Shown: in pieces, positions 26,397 through 27,618 of the stretch
Numbering within the stretch: the stretch's first letter is position 1
Layout of the letters: every line of letters begins with the position of its first letter
IMG/VR virus record: IMGVR_UViG_3300036792_000285
Coordinates: 1 to 27,618 of that record
Strand: one strand, 5' to 3'
Origin: a virus
Length of the DNA: 27,618 nucleotides
Notes under the pieces: generated by a model
What the model was told of the DNA's origin: nothing
The model's database searches: none
Seen by the model: only the letters and a program-made list of their open reading frames with translations
Program-made: the position numbers and the translations under genes

Positions 26397-27112
26397 AACG
26401 CCCTGTCCTTTCCCGCGGCGCCGGTCAGTGCGCGGTGCACCGCCAGCGCTCCAGTCTGCTGCATCCGGGCTACCTCGGCGCTGTCCAGCCCCAGCAGGTT
26501 AGCCGCCTGCTTGACGCTCAGCCCAGAGTAGAACGTGAGGATCACCGCGAACTGCACCGGCACGGGCTGGTCCTCCAGGGCGGTGACCGCGGTGTTCAGC
26601 AGGTCGTCCACCACCGCGCGGGACTCCGTATCGGTCTCGTCGCGCACGTCGTGGTCCACCGGGTCGAACTGCACCGGCCGCCGCGCCATGGCGGCCAGGG
26701 TCTGGGACACCTCGTCGCGGGTCAGCCCGGTCGCGGTGGCCATCTCCGCCTCCGTCCGGCCGAGGTCCTGCCCGGCGTCGCGCAGCGCGCGGGCGTTGTT
26801 CCGGGTCTGCCGGCTCACCCAGTCCTGGCTGCGCATGAAATCCAGAATCGAACCAGTCATACGGCGCAGGCAGTACACGCTGAAGAACCGGGTGATCGAG
26901 GGATCGAACCCGTTCTTCGCGCAGTAGACCGGCCACCGGTTGTGCGCCTCGGTCAGCCCTTTGTACGCCAGGCTGACCAATTCGTCGAACTCCAGGACAT
27001 ACGGCGCACTGTGCCAGTGCTTCCACGCCACCGCTCTGGCCTGCGGGATCAGGTGGTCCATCAGCTCGGTGATGGGCCGGTCCTTCTCCGGGTCGAAATC
27101 GTAGTCGGTCAC
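26387..27112 (-). CDS. RNA polymerase sigma factor of the sigma-28 (FliA/WhiG) type
   Basis: 241 residues from the GTG overlapping the upstream stop (GTGA); the longer frame to 27331 is a shadow. Region 2: FDELVSLAYKGLTEAHNRW (42-60) and FFSVYCLRRMTGSILDFMRS (76-95), then QDWVSRQTRNNARALRDAG, matching the region 2.3-3 junction of FliA/WhiG-type factors. Region 3: RTEAEMATATGLTRDEVSQT (119-138). Region 4: LTFYSGLSVKQAANLLGLDS then EVARMQQTGALAVHRAL (192-229), the -35-binding helix-turn-helix. It would redirect host RNA polymerase to phage promoters. All regions are present. Confidence 0.88.
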   Translation of the reverse strand: MTDYDFDPEKDRPITELMDHLIPQARAVAWKHWHSAPYVLEFDELVSLAYKGLTEAHNRWPVYCAKNGFDPSITRFFSVYCLRRMTGSILDFMRSQDWVSRQTRNNARALRDAGQDLGRTEAEMATATGLTRDEVSQTLAAMARRPVQFDPVDHDVRDETDTESRAVVDDLLNTAVTALEDQPVPVQFAVILTFYSGLSVKQAANLLGLDSAEVARMQQTGALAVHRALTGAAGKDRALWR

Positions 27113-27342
27113 CAGTCGTCGACCGCCCGCAGCTCGCCGTGGGCCGCGAAGCAGCTGTTGGCCCCGTTGACCATCCGGGCGATGGTGACGGTCACGCCCG
27201 GGATGTTGTCCGGCGGGTCTACCTCGGTCACAACCCCCCGCACCCAGGTCATAGCCGGGGCTCCCGCACGCCGCCGCGGCCGGGCGTTGTAGTCCGGCAG
27301 GTAGACCTCCACCTTGTCGCCCGGCTTCCACTTGGGGGTCAT
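27109..27342 (-). CDS. Small beta-rich basic protein, function unknown
   Basis: 77 residues, ATG overlapping the helicase stop (ATGA). MTPKWKPGDKVEVYLPDYNA, then a basic loop (RPRRRAGAPAM) and WVRGVVTEVDPPDNIPGVTV, resembling a small SH3-like/KOW barrel. No specific family. It is coupled to the sigma gene downstream. Confidence 0.72.
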   Translation of the reverse strand: MTPKWKPGDKVEVYLPDYNARPRRRAGAPAMTWVRGVVTEVDPPDNIPGVTVTIARMVNGANSCFAAHGELRAVDDW

Positions 27343-27618
27343 CCGGTCACCGCCCGCAGCTGACTCTCCGGGTCCGGCCAGGGGATCTCTTCCTGGCCGC
27401 CGTCGTTCATCACCGCGTTGAACATCCCCAGCTCGCTGCCCAGGGTGGCCGACAGCGCCCGGTCGATCGGGGTGTCGCTCAGCAGCAGCTGTACGTAGCA
27501 GGTCTCGTGGTCGGACCCGTCGCGCTTGATCCGCCCGACGATCTGACTCAGCCGGCCGGCGCTCAGCGGCGGGTCGACGATGATCATCCGCCGGGCCCGC
27601 TGCAGGTTCAGGCCCATC
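27339..27618 (-). CDS. SNF2/SF2-type helicase, C-terminal end only
   Basis: The frame enters from the right edge and shows the last 92 residues. GLNLQRARRMIIVDPPLSAG corresponds to helicase motif V and the strand after it, and SQIVGRIKRDGSD is motif VI (Q-x-x-GR-x-x-R), whose arginines contact ATP. CYVQLLLSDTPIDRALSATL then follows the usual SNF2/DEAD order. The N-terminal ATPase domain is outside the window, so the exact subfamily is open. Confidence 0.75.
   Translation of the reverse strand, partial: MGLNLQRARRMIIVDPPLSAGRLSQIVGRIKRDGSDHETCYVQLLLSDTPIDRALSATLGSELGMFNAVMNDGGQEEIPWPDPESQLRAVTG

Noticed and set aside
27113-27331. Extension of the sigma-28-like frame to 27331
   Set aside because: It overlaps the small gene at 27109-27342 out of frame with Arg/Gly-rich shadow composition; the GTG at 27112 overlaps that gene's stop.
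1-27618. tRNA, rRNA and CRISPR arrays
   Set aside because: No cloverleaf-like intergenic stretch, no rRNA-like sequence and no regularly spaced repeats were found by eye; intergenic space is too short for most of these.

Overview
The window looks like the replication, recombination and end-processing region of a large tailed phage of a GC-rich actinobacterium (a Streptomyces-type host is the best guess). A large plasmid or integrated element cannot be excluded. The reasons are strong third-position G/C bias, frequent GTG starts (one probable TTG), about 60 short genes packed on one strand, mostly joined by 1-, 4- or 8-11-base start/stop overlaps (ATGA, GTGA, TGATG, TAGTG), and many tiny zinc-binding or helix-turn-helix proteins of unknown function. 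There are no virion genes, ribosomal RNAs, tRNAs, CRISPR arrays or insertion sequences. All supported genes lie on the minus strand, so transcription runs from the right end (27618) to the left end (1). No gene-free stretch exceeds about 140 bases.

In transcription order: the right block (27618-21790) holds the end of an SNF2-type helicase, a sigma-28-like sigma factor, two small membrane proteins, a DnaB-type replicative helicase, a tandem pair of paralogous small proteins, a primase-type CHC2 zinc-finger protein without a catalytic domain, an excisionase-type helix-turn-helix protein and a SWIM zinc-finger protein. The middle block (21790-17410) consists mostly of small unknown genes, cut into three transcription-unit-like pieces. 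Each piece begins with the same palindromic promoter-like motif followed by a GGTGGGG ribosome-binding site. One of these promoters sits inside an open frame (20530-21228), which looks like two genes fused by loss of a stop.

The block 17400-10451 carries a second, more divergent sigma-like protein, clamp-loader delta-prime-like and delta-like subunits with a coiled-coil protein between them, several small proteins, and a family A DNA polymerase with 3'-5' exonuclease motifs. The polymerase has an extra C-terminal domain after an acidic linker that resembles the C-terminal (tau-binding) domain of bacterial DnaE. The block 10454-3443 contains small unknown genes (including one nested out of frame), a candidate zinc-containing single-strand binding protein, endonuclease VII, RecA, a DUF932-like protein and zinc ribbons. 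The left block (3446-1) is an end-processing module: a winged-helix protein, a Rad50/SbcC-like ATPase consisting only of the N-terminal half and ending in the zinc hook, a small membrane protein, an Mre11/SbcD nuclease, a stand-alone polynucleotide 3'-phosphatase-like HAD enzyme and the start of a probable PD-(D/E)XK nuclease.

Taken together the genes supply most of a replisome (helicase, primase zinc module, clamp-loader parts, polymerase, SSB candidate) plus recombination and repair functions, and two sigma-like factors that could drive the repeated promoter motif. Still missing from the window are a sliding clamp, a clamp-loader motor subunit, a primase catalytic domain and the second half of Rad50.
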